Below the pieces are notes generated by a model that was not told the DNA's origin, searched no databases, and worked only from the letters and a program-made list of their open reading frames with translations. A stretch of DNA of 64,000 bases from positions 48,901 through 112,900 of the IMG/VR virus record IMGVR_UViG_3300002052_000002. One strand, 5' to 3'. Made by a program: the position numbers and the translations under genes. This DNA comes from a virus. Shown here in pieces: positions 28,664 through 36,401 of this stretch; within the stretch, counting starts at the first letter, position 1, and each line of letters opens with the position of its first letter.

Positions 28664-28933
28664 ATGTTAGATGCACAATTGATAGATTTCATGACTGAAA
28701 CAGCGAAATCTTTAGGTGAGATAAAAGCTACTCAAAGAGCGATGAAAGAGGATATCACAGAGATGAAGGAACAATGTAAAGAAATTCCTACTATGAAGCA
28801 GAGTCTCACTAATCATTTGTCTACTCATGATAAATTAAAAAACCGCCTCCTATATCCTATTTTTGTAGGAATATGTATTACTATAGCTGGTATAGCTGGT
28901 GGAATCTCTAAATATGTACTTCATTTATTTTAA
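28664..28933 (+). CDS. Small coiled-coil protein with C-terminal membrane segment (XhlA/holin-like)
   Basis: Encodes 89 residues. The first 60 are a coiled coil with heptads, followed by one hydrophobic segment (PIFVGICITIAGIAGGI) near the C-terminus. This layout is shared by XhlA-type hemolysin/holin accessory proteins and by small phage envelope proteins. It lies between the two HExxH genes. A role in lysis or in membrane attachment during ejection is possible; it cannot be told apart by sequence. Confidence 0.45.
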   Translation: MLDAQLIDFMTETAKSLGEIKATQRAMKEDITEMKEQCKEIPTMKQSLTNHLSTHDKLKNRLLYPIFVGICITIAGIAGGISKYVLHLF

Positions 28934-28942
28934 GGTGATACA

Positions 28943-30367
28943 ATGGTAGAACGCTATATAGATCCTGAAAGACTAAGAGAAATGGAAGAAGCTAAGCAGT
29001 TCCCTACTGGTCCATTAGAACTAGGAGGAGTAACAGAACAGCCATTCACTTGGCACGATCTCCTAACTCTATTTGAACCTAGGGCTACTGAGGCTGGAAG
29101 AGAAGATATCGAAAAACGATTAAAAGAAGGTACTAAAGAATTTAAGGAATATGTTAAAGAACCAGCAGGAGAAGAAGGCGAAGCAATGAAATGGCTAGGC
29201 CACATGACTTCTCCTGGAGGATTCCTCTCCATACCAGGAGTAGCAGACATCGGCAGTGCCATTTGGGATATAATTGATCTTCCAGGGCTAGATATTAAAG
29301 ATATTCCTAGATTAGCAGGCAAAGCTCTTGGGCCAGAAGCCTTAACGGCCTGGTTGAAATTCATGGTTAGACCAGAAGCTAGACATCTATGGGGGCCTAG
29401 GGCCATAAAATATTGGGACGAGCTTGTACAAGAAGCCAAACATCTATCTCCTCGTACTGCTAGATATACTGAAAGAGCTGGAGAAGGTAGATTTGGAGTA
29501 CCACTGTGGGGAGGCAGAAGAGCTACCACAGGAGAAATAGCAGAGCAAGGTGGTAGGGAACTTGGACTATCAGCACAGATATTCTATAAGCCAGAATTTG
29601 ATTATAGAGATTGGTGGGCGTGGTCAAAAGGATATAAGACTGGTAAGACTAGACTTGCCAATTTAGCAACTGTTATACATGAGGAAGTTCATGCTGCATT
29701 TCGCAAAGGAGATCCAGCATTAGACGCATTAGCGCAGCAAGTGCATAGAATAATTGGAGAAAAGGATCTTAAGAGAGCATTTAGTCATGTACCAAAATAT
29801 ACTAAAGATACTTCCCAAGAACTCGCTGAAGAAGTGGTAGCTAGAGCATATGCAAGTGCTTTAACTGGTTCTAGGTCAACTGTACATATAAGTAGAATAA
29901 TGGATGATCCTACTTTTACTGCAGCTTTACAATATGCTGCAAAGAATCCAGATGCTGGTGTATGGGAACTTCAAAGGAAATTTCCAAAATTGTTTCCTGC
30001 GGATTATAAATATATGCCAACTAAAACAGCAAGAAGAACTATAGTAGATCAAAGAACTGAATTATCTAAAGCCTATACAGAAGAAGAAATAAGAAGGATG
30101 CGTAGAGAAGAAGTTCGGAAAACGACGGCGAAGCCTGCTGGGGGAGCCAAGAAGATAACTAGTCAAGAGAAAGGCACACGAGTCATGGAAGCCCCCACTG
30201 AACTTACTCCCGCCCAAAGAGAGACTGGAACATGGATTAGAGTGGGCGATAAGTATGTGAATTTTATGGACGATCCACGAATGTGGCCAGCTAGTGTTGA
30301 GCCAGACGCTAGAGATACCCTTCTGAGATTGAGGGCTCAGGAGCTTTATAGGCGAAAGACTAAATAA
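28943..30367 (+). CDS. Second zincin-type (HExxH) virion protein
   Basis: Encodes 474 residues. His246-Glu247-Glu-Val-His250 (NLATVIHEEVHAAF) is the zinc-binding motif, and ELAEEVVARAY near residues 294-304 supplies acidic residues at the right distance for a third ligand. The N-terminal 130 residues are charged, then a hydrophobic small-residue region follows (about 90-115). The C-terminus (about 375-474) is Lys/Arg-rich. It may be processed or packaged in the virion. It is not obviously homologous to the 304-residue HExxH protein outside the motif. It ends the ejection-type block; a 68-base gap follows. Confidence 0.5.
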   Translation: MVERYIDPERLREMEEAKQFPTGPLELGGVTEQPFTWHDLLTLFEPRATEAGREDIEKRLKEGTKEFKEYVKEPAGEEGEAMKWLGHMTSPGGFLSIPGVADIGSAIWDIIDLPGLDIKDIPRLAGKALGPEALTAWLKFMVRPEARHLWGPRAIKYWDELVQEAKHLSPRTARYTERAGEGRFGVPLWGGRRATTGEIAEQGGRELGLSAQIFYKPEFDYRDWWAWSKGYKTGKTRLANLATVIHEEVHAAFRKGDPALDALAQQVHRIIGEKDLKRAFSHVPKYTKDTSQELAEEVVARAYASALTGSRSTVHISRIMDDPTFTAALQYAAKNPDAGVWELQRKFPKLFPADYKYMPTKTARRTIVDQRTELSKAYTEEEIRRMRREEVRKTTAKPAGGAKKITSQEKGTRVMEAPTELTPAQRETGTWIRVGDKYVNFMDDPRMWPASVEPDARDTLLRLRAQELYRRKTK

Positions 30368-30380
30368 ATAGGCAACTTAC

Positions 30381-30402
30381 CGGAAATTACGACACTTTTT
30401 AG
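30381..30402 (+). promoter_or_regulatory. Conserved 22-base element, + strand copy
   Basis: The sequence is CGGAAATTAC followed by GACACTTTTTAG. A copy with 18 of 22 matching bases lies on the other strand at 50832-50853. Here it is 33 bases before a gene for an exported protein. It may be a promoter or operator; no standard -35/-10 pair is evident. I found no other copy by eye. Confidence 0.35.
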
Positions 30403-30435
30403 GAGGTGGCCATATATATAGTATATGGAGACATA

Positions 30436-30831
30436 GTGAAAAAACTTCTATGTGTAGTAATCACAATTTCCCTCCTTTTAATTCCCACCTATATTCCAGC
30501 TAAAGAAATTTCCTATATAGATCAGCAAGTTAGACAATTTAAATCAATTCTTGCTGGAAAACCTGAATGGGAAGTTACATTAGATGGACATAAGTATATG
30601 ATTGAGTACAAAGAAAAGTCTAAAGTCCTAACGTTTTCAGAGAGTTGCGAAGGTCTCTGGCTTAAAGTATATTATTTTGAGAAAACAGGACAGTTTAGTT
30701 GGGAGGGCTACGTAGAAGATCGAATGCTCCCCTTTCAATCAATATCAAAGCAGAGAGGCTCTGCTTTGATGGATATGTTTTTAGATAGATTAGAAGAAAA
30801 AGGCTTAGCAGCTCCATTAATGGAGATCTAA
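30436..30831 (+). CDS. Exported protein with signal peptide
   Basis: Encodes 131 residues from GTG at 30436 with GGAG five bases before; an in-frame GTG at 30406 would bury the signal. The N-terminus (KKLLCVVITISLLLIPTYIPA) is a typical signal peptide with Lys residues, a hydrophobic core and a possible cleavage near Ala-Lys-Glu. No lipobox is present. The mature part is small, with charged strands and one Cys; no family is recognised. A phage protein that acts in the host envelope, such as exclusion or adsorption modulation, is one possibility. Confidence 0.45.
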   Translation: MKKLLCVVITISLLLIPTYIPAKEISYIDQQVRQFKSILAGKPEWEVTLDGHKYMIEYKEKSKVLTFSESCEGLWLKVYYFEKTGQFSWEGYVEDRMLPFQSISKQRGSALMDMFLDRLEEKGLAAPLMEI

Positions 30832-30849
30832 GAAGGAGGTGTATTGACG

Positions 30850-31221
30850 ATGGCAGGAACCGTAACATTGGAAATGACGGCAGGCGGACGAAGGCCCATG
30901 AGGTTGATTGGAGATAAAGATCTAGTCGTAGTTGTGGGAAGATTTACTTTCGACAGTGAGTACGTTACTGGTGGGGAGGATCTTACTGCAGCAGATTTAG
31001 ATTTACAAGAGATTATAACTCTTATCCCTTCTCCACTTTTCTCGGGTGGATCTACTAACAGAGGAGGCGGAATCCCTGTAGTGTATGATCATGATAACTC
31101 TAAGATTATTGCTATAGGACCAAGCGCAGTCCCTGGTGGATCTGATCTCTCTTTTGAGGTTCAGAATGGCACCGACCTCTCTGCTTTTTCATGCCGCTTC
31201 ATCGCAATAGGATATCAATAA
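30850..31221 (+). CDS. Small beta-rich virion protein (decoration-like)
   Basis: Encodes 123 residues from ATG at 30850, ten bases after AAGGAGG; TTG at 30844 is an alternative. It is beta-rich and short, with Gly/Asp loops and the segments GRFTFDSEYVTGGEDL and SFEVQNGTDLSAFSC. The size and composition resemble small capsid decoration or head-fibre proteins. Strong ribosome site suggests abundance. It is the last structural gene before the sugar island. Confidence 0.45.
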   Translation: MAGTVTLEMTAGGRRPMRLIGDKDLVVVVGRFTFDSEYVTGGEDLTAADLDLQEIITLIPSPLFSGGSTNRGGGIPVVYDHDNSKIIAIGPSAVPGGSDLSFEVQNGTDLSAFSCRFIAIGYQ

Positions 31222-31251
31222 TCCTACCGTTTGACAATCCCAAAATAGGCA

Positions 31252-31271
31252 GGGGCCAGACCCCTGGCCCC
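31252..31271 (+). terminator. GC-rich hairpin between virion genes and sugar island
   Basis: GGGGCCAG (31252-31259) pairs perfectly with CTGGCCCC (31264-31271) around an ACCC loop, a stable 8-bp stem. It is followed by A-rich rather than T-rich sequence, so it is not a standard Rho-independent terminator on the + strand. It may act as a partial terminator or an RNA-processing or stability element. The 31222-31294 gap holds nothing else convincing; TTGACA at 31231 has no suitable -10. Confidence 0.5.
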
Positions 31272-31294
31272 AAAGCCTAGCAAAGGAGACTTAC

Positions 31295-32389
31295 ATGTTA
31301 GAAACACAAATCGAAGCTATTCATTATAAGAATAGATTGGAAGATATTGACTTTACAAAGAAACTTAAAGTAGCAATCGTGGCTGGAGATCGTTCTGGCC
31401 CATTTTACCACGACTATGGAGTCCCCATCCCTTTCTTTCAAAGCGTGACAGGATTAGAATTTACATGCTTTGATGCTTTAAACCCCCTCGTACAGAAAGG
31501 CCATGATATTATCCAGTTCCAAAGACAGTACTCTCCTGAATCCTGTATGATACTTAGAAAACTGCGGGAAGAAGGGGTAGTTACTATGGCTTTGGTGGAT
31601 GATAATGTCTGGGAACTTCCAGATACTAATCCTGCTAAAGCGACCTATCAAGGAGATATACTGGAGCGTTATCAATTAATCTTATCCGAGACGCATTCCA
31701 TATGTACATCTACGCCCTACCTAAAACAGCTTATCAAACCATTTAATCCGAATGTCTACATATGGAGAAATCTTGTAGACCCCTCCATCGCACAATTCCG
31801 CTATTTCGACAGAGATAATCCAGAAGAAATAAGGATTGGCTGGACTCTCACTATCCATCACGCTGGGGATGCTGGAATTGCTATGCCTGCTCTAGTGGAC
31901 ATTTGCAGAAAGTATCCTCAAGTAAAGCTTATATTCATGGGATGGATGCCGCCTTACATAGTGCAGAATGTACCAAAAGAAAGATATGAGTATTATGACT
32001 TTGTGCCAGTAGATGCCTTTTATGCTTGCTTTGGTTCATTGGATTTTGATATAGGCATTGCTCCATTAGAGGATAACGGATTCAATTGGGGCAAAACAGC
32101 TAGGAAGATGCAGGAATACGCTATTTTGAAGATTCCTGCTATTGTATCCCCTGTTAGGCCATATGACGAATGGAGTGATGGAGATACTTGCTTGAAACCA
32201 AAAGATAATACACATGCGAATTGGGTTAAGGCATTAAGTAGAATGATTGAGGAAAAAGAACTTAGAGAGAAATTAGTAGAGAATGCATACATCCAAGTAA
32301 TGGAAAATCATGATATAAATAAATACATTTTTGAGAGGGCAATCCCCTACTATGAAACATATGAGAAAGTTCAAAAAGGAGAATTATAA
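31295..32389 (+). CDS. GT-B family glycosyltransferase
   Basis: Encodes 364 residues. The N-terminal half is a Rossmann-like domain with an IIQFQRQYSPES strand and a VDD motif (about residues 111-113), the C-terminal half holds FDIGIAPLEDNGFNWGKTARKMQEYAILKIPAIVS, in which the E-rich loop and the helix-K pattern fit the donor-binding part of GT-B (GT4-like) transferases. The donor and acceptor sugars cannot be predicted. It starts the sugar island, with AAAGGAG upstream, and overlaps the next start by one base. Confidence 0.65.
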   Translation: MLETQIEAIHYKNRLEDIDFTKKLKVAIVAGDRSGPFYHDYGVPIPFFQSVTGLEFTCFDALNPLVQKGHDIIQFQRQYSPESCMILRKLREEGVVTMALVDDNVWELPDTNPAKATYQGDILERYQLILSETHSICTSTPYLKQLIKPFNPNVYIWRNLVDPSIAQFRYFDRDNPEEIRIGWTLTIHHAGDAGIAMPALVDICRKYPQVKLIFMGWMPPYIVQNVPKERYEYYDFVPVDAFYACFGSLDFDIGIAPLEDNGFNWGKTARKMQEYAILKIPAIVSPVRPYDEWSDGDTCLKPKDNTHANWVKALSRMIEEKELREKLVENAYIQVMENHDINKYIFERAIPYYETYEKVQKGEL

Positions 32390-34536
32390 TGGGAGATGCA
32401 AAACGTAGAGAACAAGCAGGACAGATGCCTTGGCAGCGCCCTCAAGAAGGCCCTCGCCATCTGCCGCCAAATATAACTCCAGGGCAAATAGTACCTTCTG
32501 GGCATAAAGTAATAGCATTTTTAGCCCCAGCTTTAGATTGTTGTACGGAGAAAATTATAGGAGAAATGGCTCCTTACTGGCAGAAAGATAAATATTTTAC
32601 TGTAGTGGTAAATGAAAAGAAGTGCAAAGAAGTGTTAAAATTTATGCCGCATATAGTGGTACTATTTCGCGTGGCCACGAAACAGATCCAAATTCCAGAG
32701 GTTCAAGAAATTGGTGGGTTTGTAAAACACATGCAAGGATTAGGGGTTAAAGTATTTTATTATATAGATGACTTACTCATTAATGCAAATAAGGGAGCCC
32801 CCATGTTCCTAGCATCTTTATGTGACGAAATAATCGTAGCCACAGATCGGCTCAAACAAATATTTAGAACTAATATAGGGCTCAAGCCTATTAATATAAT
32901 TAAAACACATATAGATTTACCAGCTATAGATTCTTTTCCAAGATCTCCATTAGTTCCATTTAGTGGATATAATATTTTAATGTCAAGCTCTGGTAGAATT
33001 GGAACGCTTATGATGATGCGTATTATGGATTATATGAACCAACACCCAGAGAAATATAAAGATGTGAATATGTTATTCATAGCTGGTGGGGTATCACAAA
33101 TTCGAAGTGTTGTGAATAAATTTAGGAATATCAAAAAGCATTATTTCGAATTTATGCCGTCACGAGATTTCTATAGTGTATGTAAAAGTGTGGACTTAAT
33201 TCTATCTCCAGGAGAAATAGGAGACCTAGATTATATGATTCCAAGAGAGCAGCAACAGGCGTGGTTGGATTCAAAAAGCTGTTTGAAATATACACTAGCA
33301 GGAGCCGCCGGAATTCCTTGTATTGCAAGTAGAAAACAAGCAGAATACGCATCTGCTATTAAGCACGGAGAGACAGGGTTCTTAGCCGATTCTCTAGAAG
33401 AATGGATGAGATATATTGATTTATGTCATGAAGATAAAGAAGCGGCTACGAAGATCGGAGAAGCTGCTAGGAAGGATATGGAGGATAATTGGAATATTAC
33501 GAAAAGAGCTAATGATTTCTTAGATGTCCTTACTGGAAGACAAAGGCCTGGAATTAATACTAATAAGATATGGCTTCCATTGTATGGAGGCGGAGGACCA
33601 GGAACTTTCTCCAGTGTAATGCATAAGTACGTCCCACAAATAGATTCTAAATGGGAAACTGTAGAATTTCTTTCCGATCCAGTACAGGCTGCAATTGTTG
33701 TTGCATATATAGGTGCACCTGCGGCCATAAAGAAGAAGGAAGAAAATTCATCTATAAAATTAATATCTAGAGTAGATGGACTGCCTTATAATCTGGATAC
33801 TGGAGAATTGCAGATGGAACACTTGAATATTATGCAAGAAGTAATGCACAAAGCAGATATAATAGTATATCAAAGCGAATTTTGCAAAAGAGCATGGGCT
33901 CCTTATACTAAAGGGATTGCGACTCCGTCTACTATAATTCCTAATGGAGTAGATAGAGAGATATTTTCTCCAGAAGGAGAAAAGTTCCCTATGGATAAAA
34001 CAAAGTTCAATATACTACACGTGAACTATTCCACCTTTCAGCATAAGAGAAAGGATCTGTTAGAGGATATTATTAAATATGCCGGAGAGAATTTGCCCAA
34101 TGTCCACTTTACTTTAGTGGGACAGTATATAGATACTACGATCATCAAAGACATGCAGAAATGGGCAGCTTATGATAATGTCACCTATATTGGAACAATC
34201 ACTGGACAGTATGAAGCAGCACGTAGAAAGTTAGCTAGTCTATACCGTGCAGCTGACGCCCTACTTTTTACCTCCAAGATGGAGGGAAGTCCAAATACCG
34301 CATTAGAAGCTTTTGGATGTGGACTACCAATCATATATAACACAGAGGCTGATATAATCCCAGAGTTACAGGGAGAGACTGGATTTGGATTTCACGATGC
34401 AGAATCTTTTGAGCAGATTGTTAGAAATTGGGATACTAAATTGATTGAATTTATTAAGAAAGAGAAATTACCTAAACTGGCAGTGAAATACTCTGCGGAG
34501 AATATGGTGAAAGCTTATCTGGAGATCCTTAAATGA
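32389..34536 (+). CDS. Double glycosyltransferase (two GT-B modules in one chain)
   Basis: Encodes 715 residues, twice the usual GT-B length. Residues about 40-380 form one module with a YYIDDLL motif and a helical C-terminus. Residues about 395-715 form a second GT4-like module with E632-G-S-P-N-T-A-L-E640 (the E-x7-E motif that binds the nucleotide-sugar donor) and a standard GCGLPII strand. Tandem GT fusions catalyse consecutive sugar additions in polysaccharide synthesis. In the first module the E-x7-E is not evident, so it may be a second enzyme or a degenerate regulatory half. Confidence 0.7.
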   Translation: MGDAKRREQAGQMPWQRPQEGPRHLPPNITPGQIVPSGHKVIAFLAPALDCCTEKIIGEMAPYWQKDKYFTVVVNEKKCKEVLKFMPHIVVLFRVATKQIQIPEVQEIGGFVKHMQGLGVKVFYYIDDLLINANKGAPMFLASLCDEIIVATDRLKQIFRTNIGLKPINIIKTHIDLPAIDSFPRSPLVPFSGYNILMSSSGRIGTLMMMRIMDYMNQHPEKYKDVNMLFIAGGVSQIRSVVNKFRNIKKHYFEFMPSRDFYSVCKSVDLILSPGEIGDLDYMIPREQQQAWLDSKSCLKYTLAGAAGIPCIASRKQAEYASAIKHGETGFLADSLEEWMRYIDLCHEDKEAATKIGEAARKDMEDNWNITKRANDFLDVLTGRQRPGINTNKIWLPLYGGGGPGTFSSVMHKYVPQIDSKWETVEFLSDPVQAAIVVAYIGAPAAIKKKEENSSIKLISRVDGLPYNLDTGELQMEHLNIMQEVMHKADIIVYQSEFCKRAWAPYTKGIATPSTIIPNGVDREIFSPEGEKFPMDKTKFNILHVNYSTFQHKRKDLLEDIIKYAGENLPNVHFTLVGQYIDTTIIKDMQKWAAYDNVTYIGTITGQYEAARRKLASLYRAADALLFTSKMEGSPNTALEAFGCGLPIIYNTEADIIPELQGETGFGFHDAESFEQIVRNWDTKLIEFIKKEKLPKLAVKYSAENMVKAYLEILK

Positions 34537-35069
34537 AGATAGATCTAGGCGGCGGGCTGCGCTCTAGAAGAGGTTATGTTAATTTTGATATTATAGAGGC
34601 ACCCACCGTAGATGTAAGATGTGATCTTAGAAATGGAATTCCATGTAAAGATGAATCTGTGGAAGGTATAATTACACTGGAATTTCTAGAACATCTTACT
34701 AAATCAGAAGCAGAATTGTTATTGAAAGAATGCTATAGAGTACTTAAGAAGGGAGGAGAACTAATAATAAGTTGTCCAGATTTCTTAGGCACCATAAGAG
34801 CTTTTAGTATCGCATATGACAACCGCCAAATCCGATATCTTTATACACAGATATATGGAGGGCAAACTACTCCATATGATTTTCATAAAAGTGGTTGGAT
34901 ATTACCAGAATTAGCCATACTCCTTTCCAACATTGGATTTACAGATATAGAAGATTGTAAACTAGAATTTCTCAGACAATGCAAAAGAGATCCTGAATTT
35001 CCAGGAGGACGCCCATTTACTGCTGAAGAATTTGCTGATATCAAGCTTAATATAAAGGCTATAAAATGA
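34533..35069 (+). CDS. SAM-dependent methyltransferase (class I)
   Basis: Encodes 178 residues, short for the family, with D4-L-G-G-G (motif I) near the N-terminus, VDVRCDL (motif II area), LEFLEHL, and YRVLKKGGELIISCPD (post-motif). The C-terminal substrate-binding part is small. In sugar clusters such enzymes methylate sugars or lipids. It overlaps its neighbours by four bases (ATGA) on each side. Confidence 0.65.
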   Translation: MKIDLGGGLRSRRGYVNFDIIEAPTVDVRCDLRNGIPCKDESVEGIITLEFLEHLTKSEAELLLKECYRVLKKGGELIISCPDFLGTIRAFSIAYDNRQIRYLYTQIYGGQTTPYDFHKSGWILPELAILLSNIGFTDIEDCKLEFLRQCKRDPEFPGGRPFTAEEFADIKLNIKAIK

Positions 35070-35905
35070 AACCATTAATCATTATTCAGATACTTGGACG
35101 CGGAGAAACCGCTAGTAAATGCTTTAATCTATTAAATCGAAATACGAAGCGGGAAGAATATGAATTATGTATTGTAGATCAGGATGCTACTGAAAAGGCG
35201 AAGAAAGCAATACAGGAAGTTAGTCCAGATTATAAAATAACTAGGGAATTTAATTCTGGGATTGTATTTGGTATTAATGAGGCCGCTGCTAAGTTTAGAA
35301 AACCTGGACAATCTATCATTAAGATAGATGACGACGTACATATTCTATCTGATACTTGGTTAGAATTATTTAATAAAGTATTAGCTACACCTAAAATAGG
35401 ATCTTGTCTGGGGAGACGTCCTACATTCTTTATAGATGCTCCAGAAAGATTCCCATTATATATAAAGATGCCCAAATATGAAATAGATGGAATATGGGTC
35501 GAAGAACCCATAAATGGATTAGTCGGTTGCTGGTGGGCTATAGGAGGTGATGTCCTGGATAAGTTAGGATATTTAAATGAGGCAACACAGAATGATGATA
35601 TGGATTATTTTATTAGGATGAAGGCATTGGGCTGGAAATCGGTATATATTCCAGATGCTATTTGTTACCAGCCATTTGATGAGCCAATAGATCATCCTAC
35701 TTATGGAATCGTTAGAAAGCTTGTTAGCCAACAATCTACACTCGCCCAAAATTACTATTCAATTTATAACTCTGGACAATTATTATATCTTCCTAGTATA
35801 TTCGATAACAATGGAGATAATCTATTTTATCTTAAAGAAGCTCAAAAGATGTATAAGGAGTATGAAAATGAGACTAAGCGATGCCGTACAAAAGGCATTG
35901 AATGA
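35066..35905 (+). CDS. GT-A family 2 glycosyltransferase
   Basis: Encodes 279 residues with the GT-A layout: an N-terminal nucleotide-binding strand (KPLIIIQIL), D88-D-D90 (the metal-binding DxD) in IIKIDDDVHIL, and a downstream NGLVGCWWAIGGDVLDKLG region followed by ND-D (acid base area). This fits GT2. It is probably one step of glycan assembly in the island. The next gene starts inside its last 38 bases. Confidence 0.7.
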   Translation: MKPLIIIQILGRGETASKCFNLLNRNTKREEYELCIVDQDATEKAKKAIQEVSPDYKITREFNSGIVFGINEAAAKFRKPGQSIIKIDDDVHILSDTWLELFNKVLATPKIGSCLGRRPTFFIDAPERFPLYIKMPKYEIDGIWVEEPINGLVGCWWAIGGDVLDKLGYLNEATQNDDMDYFIRMKALGWKSVYIPDAICYQPFDEPIDHPTYGIVRKLVSQQSTLAQNYYSIYNSGQLLYLPSIFDNNGDNLFYLKEAQKMYKEYENETKRCRTKGIE

Positions 35906-36401
35906 AAATAGAAAAATAAATATTGATATTGGCTGTGGCCCAAAACCTGTACAAGGGTTTTTTGGGATTGACATGCAGGAGGATCTACATCCAGATATAG
36001 TTTGTAACCTTGAGAAAGAGAAGCTTCCTCTACCAGATAATTCTGTTGGAGCAGTTTATTCCTGCTATTTTCTGGAACATATAAATAATGTGTTGGATAT
36101 TATGGATGAGATTTGGAGAGTCACAGTTCCAGGAGCGTTAACAATTATTATAGTTCCACATTGGGCATGGGACGGACAGCATAAGGATCCCACACACAAA
36201 ACGACATTTAGTGAAGACAGTTATAAATATTGGGATTCTAGAGATGTGTCAGTTCCACACTATGGGCATGTGTCTAAATTTGATTTAGTCGATTTGAAGT
36301 TTAGGTTTGCTCCTTGGGCAACGGATGAGCATAAGGCTACATCTAAAATGTATAGAAATGTAATAGAAAATATGACTTTTATATTAAGGACAGTAAAATG
36401 A
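35868..36401 (+). CDS. SAM-dependent methyltransferase (class I), second copy
   Basis: Encodes 177 residues from the ATG at 35868, seven bases after AAGGAG; a longer frame from 35703 reads through the preceding glycosyltransferase. Motif I is D20-I-G-C-G, followed by GIDMQEDLHPDIV, FLEHINN and PGALTIIIVPH. The enzyme is short and lacks a large substrate domain. It is not closely similar to the first methyltransferase, so it probably has a different target. It ends in ATGA overlap with the radical SAM fusion. Confidence 0.65.
   Translation: MRLSDAVQKALNENRKINIDIGCGPKPVQGFFGIDMQEDLHPDIVCNLEKEKLPLPDNSVGAVYSCYFLEHINNVLDIMDEIWRVTVPGALTIIIVPHWAWDGQHKDPTHKTTFSEDSYKYWDSRDVSVPHYGHVSKFDLVDLKFRFAPWATDEHKATSKMYRNVIENMTFILRTVK

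Noticed and set aside
31231-31260. TTGACA as a promoter for the sugar island
   Set aside because: No acceptable -10 at 16-18 bases downstream.
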